Shown piece by piece: positions 40,601 to 49,448 of a DNA stretch of 63,133 bases. Source of the DNA: Blattamonas nauphoetae (lineage: Eukaryota > Preaxostyla > Oxymonadida). The notes under the pieces are model-generated. The model searched no databases. It saw nothing but the letters and a program-made list of their open reading frames with translations, and was not told the DNA's origin. The position numbers were made by a program, and so were the translations under genes. Positions within the stretch are counted from its first letter, which is position 1. Each line of letters opens with the position of its first letter. Location of the stretch: positions 1 through 63,133 of the forward strand of contig JARBJD010000395.1 in the NCBI GenBank assembly GCA_033064195.1, written 5' to 3'.

Positions 40601-42619
40601 AATGAGTTCGCTGTGATTGTCCCTCCCGACACAACTGAGAGGATGGTCGGAGCGGTGAGGAGAGACGTGGCGGAGAAGGCGACGTTGGTGAGGGTAAGTG
40701 AGCCAGTGGCCGACACAGAGAGGAGAGGGTTCGACGGGGCAGTATTGGCGGAGAAGTCGATTGCGACGTTTGTAATGCTCAATGTCTTCGCGGTAGAGAT
40801 TGAGTTTGGTGCTGTGATTTTGAGTGGGGCAGTTGTGGATGGTGACTTTGGCTGGATGGTTGTACCCGACGCATCCACATTCCCGTCCAGAACTTCCACA
40901 GCCACAACACACACAAGATACCCTGCAATGTCCAGTCCCTTCGTCTCATTGATGAAAATCGCGATTCTGAGGAAGTATTCGGAGCCGCCCTGTTACACCC
41001 CACTGTATGCTCCCCCTCGCGAGAAGCAGACGAATCGAGCGTTGACTGTCGGATCGTTTGCCGATCCAGTGATGAACTATGCTGGTGTCAGGTTGAAATC
41101 GACATCGGTGCTGTTGGTGTAGATGTCTTGTCTCGCAGAGGCAGTGTTCTCACTGAAGGTGAGTGCCTTCCGGTTGAAGTTTCCTGCTCGGCCTTCTGTG
41201 AAGAGGTGCAGCCCTGCCCCGTGACTGTCTGTGGTTTAGCAAACACTGCACAACGTGAACGACTAGTCGGAGATGGTGAAGGAGGCAGATGGTTGGAGGA
41301 TGGCGTGGATGGCTGCTCCAGTGCCCAAGTTGGATGTGATTGAAGAGAAATCGCCCGTCGTCACTTTTACATTTGCTGTGTTGTGGTAGCTGGGTCTGTC
41401 GAACACAATTTGGGTTCCCGAGATATCAGGAACATATATGCCGTCTCAGTGAAGTGCAACTGACCGATTGTTGCCAAGAAGACATTTTTCAGTGTCTGAT
41501 GATGTTGTGTTGAACTGCTTTGCTTCAATGATCACTTTTCTGTTGTTCCGTCAGTCATTGTGATGAACTATCAGTATTCTCCTTCTAGCCCGAAATATCA
41601 GCTTTCATCTGTTTATCCTTCATTCCAGATCATTTCTCCTTCTCTTCCCCTTTGTGAATTGGGCCTTTCACTTGCCTTTCTCTCGTGTTTCCTATCTCGT
41701 CGTTGCGATCCTTTGTTGTTGTCACTACTGCGGTATTTTCTCTTCAGAATCCATTTTTCCATGTTTTTTGTGTTCGTTCTGGTTATTCGAGTGCTTAATT
41801 TTGTTTTTTCCTCCAGATCTTCAGACTCGGCTTCCAGCATTCTAACAGCAACATCTTGCCCCAGAAGAGATGGATTCTATAGTCAGAGTCCAATTGTTAT
41901 GAAAAGTTTGATCTGTTCTTATCCTTGTTTTCATAACAGTGTGAGATCAAGTCGATTGAAATGTTGTTCATTCTCCTTTGGCTCAGATCGAACAAAGTGC
42001 TATCAATTCTGTTTGTTCAATGTCACTTACGATCGTAAAAAGTTGCTGAGATGGGAAAGCAATATTTAACTCATAGGATAGAGAGAAAATGGGAACCAGA
42101 AGATGTGAGTCTGCAAAACAAGATGAAAGAAGAGATATACATTGTTTCTTTGCAAGTAGAACGGAAAAACCAAACAGAGGGGAGAGTTGAGGCAATGCAA
42201 AGTGTAGAATGGATGATCTTGTCCTGAATGTGAGAATGGTTCCCTTGTTGACAAGGATCGAGACTTCTGATTGATGGACATACGTCCAGAAGAGGCTGAC
42301 AATGAATTTGAAAGATAGATTGACTATAAATACGATAAGATCAAACAGATTGGAGTATTTCACAGATGATCGTGAGAAGTTGGTGTGACAACCTAAAAAG
42401 AGGGAAGGTTCGATGATGTCGAGTATCTGAGGAACAAACGACTGAAATAGGTAACGATATCCGAATTTGCACAGTCATAAGACATGAAAACGGAAATTGA
42501 GGTTGTGAATGACAAATAAATAAGAGATAAGGTTTTGCCCCAAATTCCTGCTTGAACATAATGAAAGAAAAGATTTGAATCAATAAAATGGAGGGGGTCA
42601 TTCTGGTCAAATGGAGCTC
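37661..42619. mobile_element. 5.0-kb non-autonomous element carrying host beta-helix gene sequence
   Basis: The two ends share CAGAATGACCCCC and a further imperfect inverted repeat of about 80 bases that includes ATTGATT and TTGGGGCAAAACCTTAT. The duplication aaatg lies at 37656-37660 and 42620-42624. It is inserted in the Polinton PolB gene. No transposase is visible. Most of the inside is a decayed surface-protein gene on the minus strand, so it looks like a Pack-type carrier of host sequence. The last kilobase (41.5-42.6 kb) and the first 370 bases are non-coding. Confidence 0.75.
38050..41460 (-). pseudogene. beta-helix surface-protein gene fragment (GGAI-repeat type)
   Basis: The minus strand has Ser/Thr-rich blocks in several frames: VPDISGTQIVFDRPSYHN, SNLGTGAAIHAILQPSAS, LDGNVDASGTTIQPKSPS, FAGCSAANGGAIAIDL, FSDCPPGNGGAIVVDL, TLTVEYESDSTHRTITLS (seen twice) and AVLNTGQTLSLTGVTF. 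GGAI/GGAL repeats with short strands are typical of right-handed beta-helices related to the polymorphic membrane (Pmp) proteins of Chlamydia, which are abundant in some anaerobic protists. At least four frame changes or stops break it. It lacks a recognisable signal peptide and end, so it is a captured, decaying fragment. Codon use is more G/C-rich than in the Polinton around it. Confidence 0.7.
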
Positions 42620-43868
42620 AAATGTGAACTGTGATGTTAAATTCTTGCATGACTGTCTCCATATCACATGCAATATCAAATCCAGGATATTTTCGCAAGT
42701 GCTCAGTACGTTGATGTGGTTTGAGATGGGTCAGCTTCTTATGCACAGCGAACAATCGTTTTGCTTCAACGTTTCTCATATTGATTGATATCTTCTTGCC
42801 GGGAACCTCAGGAAGGGTGAGGAATGACAATGATTGAAAGAAGCAGATGTTGAACTCAGAATCGATGTACCGAACGTTTCTCGTTTTAATGTGTTCAGTG
42901 AGAATTGCATTTGCTTTTCCTGCGACTGGGAATCGATAGACTGCAACTAGAATGGAGTGGAATGCTATGTACATTGTCTTCGTATCCATCAGTGTTCTCT
43001 CTTGAGATTCTTTGATAAGATTGATTGCATACTTCGAATACTCATTGATGTCTCCTGAACTTCTGATCACCGTTGGGAAACTCTTTGATGTGTTCTCCAA
43101 TTCTGGTCTGAAGTCTTTGTAAGTTGTCTCATCTTTATCTTTCCTCTCAATAATCTTTCCAAAGTCAAGACTGATCTTGAAGGGATGATCCTTCTCTTTG
43201 TCGAACACTGCTTTGATGAAGGTTGTGATTTCTTCAACATTTTTCAGATGATTGTGGAAGTACAACTGATATGGTTTTCCATTATCTTCAACCTTCTCAA
43301 CCTCATTCTTTTTGAACTTCCTTCGTGCATTCATGAGACATTCATTGAATGCTGCTTTGTCACGTGGTTCAGCGAGTAATATGCATTCTTCAAATCCATC
43401 AAATGTCTGCACTTCTCTCTTTTCCATCTGTTCATTTTTCTTCTGAATGATCAACAGATTCTTCATCCAATGATCCATCAGTTTCTCTTCAATTGATTTC
43501 AATTTCCACGTCATTCTGAACACTTGCTTCTTCAGTTCATCTTTGTTCACTCTTGGATTTTCTTTCATGATTTGCATTCTTGCTTTGCTGTCTTCTTCAT
43601 TCATCATTGCGTTGTTATTGTGCTCTTCCAGTTTGTGAATAAAATCATCAATCTGATAGTTGGTAATATTCCTTATCTCTCCTTCAAAATGGAGATCTGG
43701 ATTCTTGAGCATTGACAGGAGATATGCACGATGATGTTGGTAGTTTCTAATGTTTGGATTATATGTTCGATCATAGCCATGTTCATCCTTGAATTCAAAG
43801 GTGGTGTTCGGAAATAGCTCTCTAATTTTCGTGATGCTGTCTGTGACAAATTTCAGTGTCGCCGCCAT
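42620..43868 (-). pseudogene. Polinton 1 PolB, N-terminal part (cut by the inserted element)
   Basis: It begins MAATLKFVTDSITKIREL and is followed by a helical region rich in Glu and Lys (EEKLMDHWMKNLLIIQKK) and the Polinton-typical block YIDSEFNICFFQSLSFL...YPGFDIACDMETVMQEF. In PolB of Mavericks this N-terminal region precedes the exonuclease and carries the priming-related part. It is separated from the rest of the gene by the 5-kb insertion. It has close similarity to the N-terminal third of PolB in Polinton 2. Confidence 0.82.
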
Positions 43869-43906
43869 TTACTACAAATTAAAAAATCCGAAAATAAAAA
43901 AAGTTG
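43869..43906 (-). promoter_or_regulatory. Polinton upstream element before PolB
   Basis: In gene direction TTTTTTTATTTTC is followed by TTTTTTAATTTGTAGTAA and the ATG. The element before PolB in Polinton 2 is nearly the same. Confidence 0.55.
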
Positions 43907-43911
43907 AGCGT

Positions 43912-44301
43912 TTATTTCTGTTTTCTCTGATGGGGCTTTATCGTTGCCTTTAGCCAGGAATCAAGTCTAATTCTGAACACTTCACTTCCACCAATCTCTC
44001 GATATGTGAATGGAACCAGAACTTTGGTGTACTCACCAACGAGTTCACAATTGTATTTCTTCAGTTCATTTTCAACGAATGATTGAGTATAGTGTCGACG
44101 TTTTGCTAAGTGAGGTCTGTTTCCCTGATTCCACAACTTTGGTTTTATCCTCCATTCAACTCCCTCATGAACATACGTCACCGGCACATTATTTCTGACA
44201 TACTCAGAGACTAGTGAACAGTTCTCTTCTTTCATTGATTCAATTAATGCTTGTTCTGAACATACTCGACGTCTTTCCTTGTACATCGCAGTTGGATTCA
44301 T
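43912..44301 (-). CDS. small ENCEL-type protein, two modules, 129 aa
   Basis: It begins MNPTAMYKERRRVCSEQA. Two modules are visible: EENCSLVSEYVRNNVPV with EWRIKPKLWNQGNRPH, and KYNCELVGEYTKVLVPF with FRIRLDSWLKATIKPH. They are the same kind of module as in the 197-residue terminal-repeat protein. It lies between the terminal repeat and PolB, in the same place as the 141-residue gene of Polinton 2, so the gene order is conserved. The protein is basic, and nucleic-acid binding is inferred. Confidence 0.72.
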   Translation of the reverse strand: MNPTAMYKERRRVCSEQALIESMKEENCSLVSEYVRNNVPVTYVHEGVEWRIKPKLWNQGNRPHLAKRRHYTQSFVENELKKYNCELVGEYTKVLVPFTYREIGGSEVFRIRLDSWLKATIKPHQRKQK

Positions 44302-45530
44302 TTAATACAAATTAAAAAATTCAAAAATGAAAATTCTTTCGTTGTTTTCTCAGTTCTGGATTTTTCACCAGAAAGGAGGATCAATGGGTTCGATCACTCA
44401 TTTCTCACAAGAGATAGTTTCGTTCCAATTCTTCGCGTTTCAGATTCTCCGGAACTGTAGGATCATCATGGTATGCTTCGTTTTTTACTTTTTCCGAACT
44501 TTTGCAGAGATATGCGGAGTTTCAGGATCGGTCGTGGATCTCTGCACTTTTATGTAAAAACCAGTATGCCGCTCTCATTTTCATCTTAATTCAGCCTTGT
44601 TTTCTCTAGTTTTGATTGAATTGTCACCTAATCTTTGCTCATTATTGTTTCGTTTTTGGTCACACTTCCGTCTTCGTTTTTTCAGTGTTTATCCTTTTTT
44701 ACCATTTCATTGATGTTTCTTTCGCTTAATCTTGTTCTCTGAAATTTCACACTAATTTCCACTAACTGAGTTTTCCGGACTTTTGCAGAGATCCGCCATT
44801 CAACGGCTCACTTCATATCTCGGAATCTTTCCGTAATCTTCATCATATCACGTACATTTTTGAATCATTTTTGTTGTTTTTAAGACATAAAACCGAGAAC
44901 ACAAGCGACATTTTCACTATTGGCGCCACATTTCACGTCATTTTCACGATCGTCAATTTCCCTCTCAGTTTCATACTTGCCCGTTTCATTGTTGGTTGTT
45001 TCGCTTTCTTTTACTCTGTTTTTGTGAAAAAGTTGATGAAAACTTGACTAAAATGATGTGCTAGTGAAGTGAGAACGGCCCACAAAATGGAAGTGAATTG
45101 AGGAAAATGAAGAGGAATGGTGAAGAGATCAAATGTGAAATGGGGAGAGAATGATGTGAGAAAGAAGGGGCTGAAGTGGTGTTCAAACATGCAAACACTG
45201 TGAAAAGCTGTGAAATGACGAATCAAAAAAGTGAAATTTTGAGACAACTATCCGACAAATAATTCTGAAAATTTGAGCACACCTTCCTCTAACAACGAGA
45301 AAGAAGGCGCAATATGTGAAAATCGGGGCAAAAATCTAATAGTGTGCAGGTTGTGAAGAAAAGAGTCGTCAAAACGGTGAAGTGAAGAACCAACAAAATG
45401 AAACTAAGGAAATGCGCTATACGTCTCGCGTCGACTTATGTTCGTTAAAATGATGCAATAACGGAGTAAATGAAGTGAAAGTAGTGAAATGTGAAAATTC
45501 ATAAAAAAGTGTCCGAAACTTGTGGTGATA

Positions 45531-46712
45531 GACCCTCCACAAAACCGGTTTAATTTATAAAACCGGCTTAATTCAGAAAAAAACAGAAGAGTCTTCAGAA
45601 ATCGGTAGGGAGTTAAAATGAGGTATATAAGATACGAGAGGGAATATCTAAGGAAAATACTTCAACTGTAAAATGTTTGGACCGCTTTTCCAAAGAAAGG
45701 GTTGTTTGATCCACCTAATTCTGTCATTAATATGACATCCACAAATCACATACTTGTCGTTGGATCGTATCACTCTCCAACCTGTCAGCGATTTAGCCGA
45801 GTTTAACTCTGTCAATTGCAATCTCCTCAGCATGCCGAACATTGGGATCTCAAACTCATATTATCACACTTTCACGGTGGAAACGACCGCAGATATCGCT
45901 TCGCAAGCACCCACATACATTGTTACACGAACTCTATCCACTTAACAATCGTAGGAACACGCAGGACAACCCAAATCATCGACGCAAAGTGGCCAAAATC
46001 CCAGCGTTTATTCAGTCACTCGCCTGACCGTCACGCTGGTTTAACTTCGAAAAGTGGAGGATACAGAGGCACCCGGCGCCTACAATCAAGTCAGGGATGG
46101 GGACGGCACAGAAGGGTTTGGACGAGCGGACAACATCTCTCGCAGTCGATGTGCACCGTCCAGGGAGGAAGTTAGCAAGAAAGAACGACACTCGAGTTGG
46201 AGTCGACAATCTAGCAATCGTAGTAGCGACGAGTTCGTTCTTGCCACGGTCATATCCCATCTCGACAACGTCCTTCATAAACACTTCTCCAACGTAATAC
46301 CAACCCTCTGACCACACAAACAATCAGATCCTGCAAGATGGATCATTTTCATCAATTCACAATTCCCTCCATACATGTACCCACTACTTGCTGAGGCGAC
46401 ACCTGATCCCACTGCTCAGATCCTCGCAAGTGAGTATGGAATTGATTCGGAGAAGGATCAGAACAAGACGACGCACTGTCACAACAACTGATGAAAGGAG
46501 AGGCTGCATCTAGAGATACTTGTTTTCATTTCCCCATTCTTTGAAATCATTTTCATGTCATGTCTGAATTACTTCTGAACTTTTCACCCTAAATACCATT
46601 GTCAACGTGTAAATAAGAGTATCGAAGAAACAAATATCACACTATTGTTCGAATTCTGGGCCTAGTCGAATAAAACCGGTTATTTATATTTTAGCCGGTT
46701 TTGTGGAGGGTC
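45531..46712. mobile_element. 1.2-kb MITE-like element in the right Polinton repeat
   Basis: It begins GACCCTCCACAAAACCGG and ends with the reverse complement. Subterminal AACCGG-type words are repeated in both orientations. The left Polinton arm lacks it, so it inserted after the Polinton arms formed. The only possible duplication is gat, with one base of offset on the left. No transposase is seen, and its internal reading frames are short and not recognisable. Confidence 0.68.
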
Positions 46713-47196
46713 GATGACAAATGTCGAGATCCACCGAATCGTCACCTGACGTCGGGGAAGGAAATGGAGTGCAAAAACGTTAATAGGGGACGAAAGCGGT
46801 CCAGAAAATGATAGTGCTGAAAGTCCAAACCTCCCAGAAAAAATTTCGAGATTTTGACCATGGATATGGGTCGGATCAAACTTTTTTTTCAGAAAGTGCT
46901 TTTTATCGAAAATCCTACCTTTCAAAATGATTTCCGTCACAATCAAACATGTTTTAACATAATTTGAGCCATAAAGCGGTTCATAGTAGCAAAATCGGAA
47001 CATCGACTTTTTTGGTCACTTTTTGGACCAAAGTTCGGTACGCAGCTCGACGAATTCTCAACCGATTTTGATCAGGATTGTCTTGATCGATGACCGACAG
47101 TGTCCCCGAGATTTTAGAATTTTTTTCAGAATTTTTCGAAATGGTTATCATGTTGGATTTCAGTGATTTGTGGTCAAAAATAGATTTTCAGTATTT

Positions 47197-47790
47197 TCAT
47201 GACCTTTCGTGGTACTTTCTCAAGTGAGGACGGTCTCCAAAATACAACCAATTGTCCAAGCGAACGTAATACTCATTCTTTGTTCGTAAATCGCGATATT
47301 TGAATGGCTCAAGTACCTTTGTGTATGTTCCAATGAGTTCACAATTCTCTTTTTTCAATTCATTTTCAACAAACGATTGTGTGTATCGTTTTCGTTTGTT
47401 CTGATGAGTTCTGAATCCTTTCATCCATTTTGATGGGATCACTATCCATTCGATTCCTTCGTGTCGATACGTTACTGGAGTGCTTGAATGAGTGTATTCA
47501 GAAATGAGTTCACAATTTTCATTTTTCATTGATTCAATAAGCTTCTCTTTTGTACAACAATTTGTTGCTCGAAGATATCTCTGACGATTCGTATGTGGTC
47601 TAGATCCTTTCACGAAAGCGTTGACATACACTCGATAAATCTCATCTGGTTTATCTTCGAGATAATATTCGAAAGTGCTTCCAGTGAGATAAGTTGTTCC
47701 TTGTCGATTGAGAGTTGGAGGTGATTTCATTTTCAAATTATCTTTCTCGAGAATTTCTAGGAGTTGTGTTGGTGTCAAGACGCTGCTCAT
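47197..47790 (-). CDS. terminal-repeat protein with three ENCEL modules, 197 aa (right copy)
   Basis: Protein and DNA look identical to the left copy at 16665-17258, from MSSVLTPTQLLEILEK to LRKYHERS. The A/T-rich element TTTTTTAATTTGTATAAA lies right before the ATG. Being inside the terminal repeat, the gene is doubled in each element, and identity between copies implies recent gene conversion or very recent duplication of the arm. Confidence 0.75.
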   Translation of the reverse strand: MSSVLTPTQLLEILEKDNLKMKSPPTLNRQGTTYLTGSTFEYYLEDKPDEIYRVYVNAFVKGSRPHTNRQRYLRATNCCTKEKLIESMKNENCELISEYTHSSTPVTYRHEGIEWIVIPSKWMKGFRTHQNKRKRYTQSFVENELKKENCELIGTYTKVLEPFKYRDLRTKNEYYVRLDNWLYFGDRPHLRKYHERS

Positions 47791-48099
47791 TTTATACAAA
47801 TTAAAAAATTGAATAAAAAAAAGAAATCGACGTTGTTTTCTAAAAGTACTCAAAATTTGCTTCAAAAAAGACGCTTCAAAACGAGGTCATTTTTTGGCAA
47901 TTATTTTCGAATTTACAGCAAAATATTGACTACTCTGAAATGTCAATATTTCAGTAGTAAGTGAGAAGGAAATTAGAATGAGTCATATTAAAAAAAATCA
48001 ATTGGCTCTGAGATTCAAATTGATTTCTCGTTCCAATTCTCCTAGGAGTATCACCTATGCCAGTTTGGTTCCCATTTCGCTTATACCACTACTGCAGTC

Positions 48100-48490
48100 C
48101 GTCATTTTCTGGGTTATTATTGGAATTTTTCACTCTTTTATTTGCACTATGAGCACAGTTACACATTTTTTAATTCAAATTCAGTGAAATGATGAATATT
48201 AGTGAATTTATGGCGAGAAAGAGGTCATTTTGTTAGATCTGACCTAAAATCAAGTATATGAGATAGAAAGTGTCAATACTATCCGAATCGCACCAACGAC
48301 TAAGGATGAAACACAAGAAAGAGATGATGAACAACCTTAGGTCCATTTCAATCCAGGATTGACCACAAAAAGTTTTGGATCTCCAACCACTCTCTGACAC
48401 ATATCTCCACATCATCGTCGTAAGTTTCACCCTTTCAGCTGCAATAAACTCTCTTTTCTAAATTCTATTTACTATTTAGATGTTGATCAT
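48100..48490. other. host flank right of Polinton 1, no clear gene
   Basis: The host tandem-repeat unit ends just after the target duplication. Then comes A/T-rich sequence. On the minus strand an exon-like stretch (SESGWRSKTFCGQSW) is followed by a possible GT...AG intron of about 45 bases near 48.30-48.34 kb, but no gene can be supported. Confidence 0.35.
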
Positions 48491-48976
48491 GTCAGAAGTA
48501 GTACTCTACTGCCGCGTGTCTTTGTGCTGCCAGCAGAAGCGACGAAGACCAGTGAAGGCGGAAGAAAGGAAGGCGGAGGGAGAGGAGCGTCGCCTTTTGT
48601 GTGGCCTCATCTGGCTGGGTCGTTGGAAGAGACAGTCGCGTTGGTGACGATGACGTCGGATCGGAACATGATGTGGGGGAGTGCTGGTCTCCATCGTGGA
48701 GACAACGACATGGCTGACAGTGCGCACGCAGGAACGGCTGACGGGACAGCAAGGAAGGAGTGTGGGCAGGCGAGAGGAGGAGTTGAGAGGGAGGGTCGCG
48801 TGGTTGTCGTCTGCTGTGCGGGGTCTGCTATGTCTGCGGAGAGAGCCGAACCGCGGGTTGAGTTGGGAGCTAGCGGGAGACGAGTTGGAATGGTGCCGAT
48901 GGGGCTTGTGGGCGCTGCTGATGTTTGTGAGTGGGTTCGACGACGCTGTGTTTGAGGGGTGTGGGGCGGAGGGGAA
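48491..48976 (-). other. G/C-rich Pro/Ser/Thr-coding stretch, left part
   Basis: Two minus-strand frames stay open with Pro/Ser/Thr-rich readings (SPPPHTPQTQRRRTHSQ). Together with a similar stretch at 52784-53125 it may be a host coding region interrupted by the 3.8-kb element. Nothing identifies a family, and the open frames may only reflect high G/C content. Confidence 0.3.
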
Positions 48977-49448
48977 CGACTATATCTCATCAAGCATTCC
49001 ATCTATATCTCATCAAGTTTTGATCAGACTTTTACTCTGTCCCTTAATAGTCTTTTATCAGAGGAGGATGAAACGATTTTCCATCTCCAACACGTCATTC
49101 TTATCTTCATCTCACTGTAATTCTCTCTTTTTTCACAATTTTTTGTAGAATAAACTCACTTTTGTTGTTTCAAACAAACTACGTTGATCGAGCCATTGAT
49201 TGTTTCTTTCCTTTTCGAGAATCAGTAACAGTGGACTCTTATCAGTTGTTTTTGCGAAATTGGAACAGTATTCGTGAAAAAGTTCAATAATAATGGTCAA
49301 ATAGAACGAGACACTCTTCAGACTCCTTCTCCATTCTCTTTCCTCTCTATCTCGTCTTTCTCCTTCTACTTATCGAAAATTCTTCGAAAATCATCTGTCC
49401 ACTCTCATCTTAATTGCATTCTTTCAACATTACTACAATCTGAAGGCG

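Larger units (their letters stand above)
16362..48093. mobile_element. Polinton/Maverick 1, with long inverted repeats and TSD gcagtc
   Basis: The element begins AGTAGTGGTATAAGCG and ends with its reverse complement, flanked on both sides by gcagtc (16356-16361 and 48094-48099), the 6-bp duplication usual for Polintons. Parts seen: protein-primed PolB, retroviral-type integrase, packaging ATPase, two capsid-like proteins, an S74 spike-like protein, and small particle and unknown genes. At 31.7 kb it is longer than typical Polintons (15-20 kb) because it holds later insertions (37661-42619, 45531-46712 and probably much of 28.1-32.7 kb). It is broken, chiefly by these insertions plus about one other break. 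Identical outer repeats and many open genes suggest a fairly recent arrival. Confidence 0.92.
44160..48093 (-). repeat. right terminal inverted repeat of Polinton 1
   Basis: The reverse complement matches 16362-19112. The outer part from about 46890 to 48093 is identical by eye to the left arm, and the inner part is diverged. The arm is longer than the left one because of the 1.2-kb element at 45531-46712. The gene-free stretch 44302-45530 contains many short phrases found in mirror order at 17.7-18.9 kb. Confidence 0.85.

Noticed and set aside
38392-41122. Plus-strand frames in the beta-helix carrier
   Set aside because: The Ser/Thr-rich beta-helix reading on the minus strand is the meaningful one; the plus-strand frames are its complement.
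48524-48955. Plus-strand G/C-rich frame of 143 codons
   Set aside because: The opposite strand is equally open with Pro/Ser-rich readings, and composition alone explains both. No family is recognisable.
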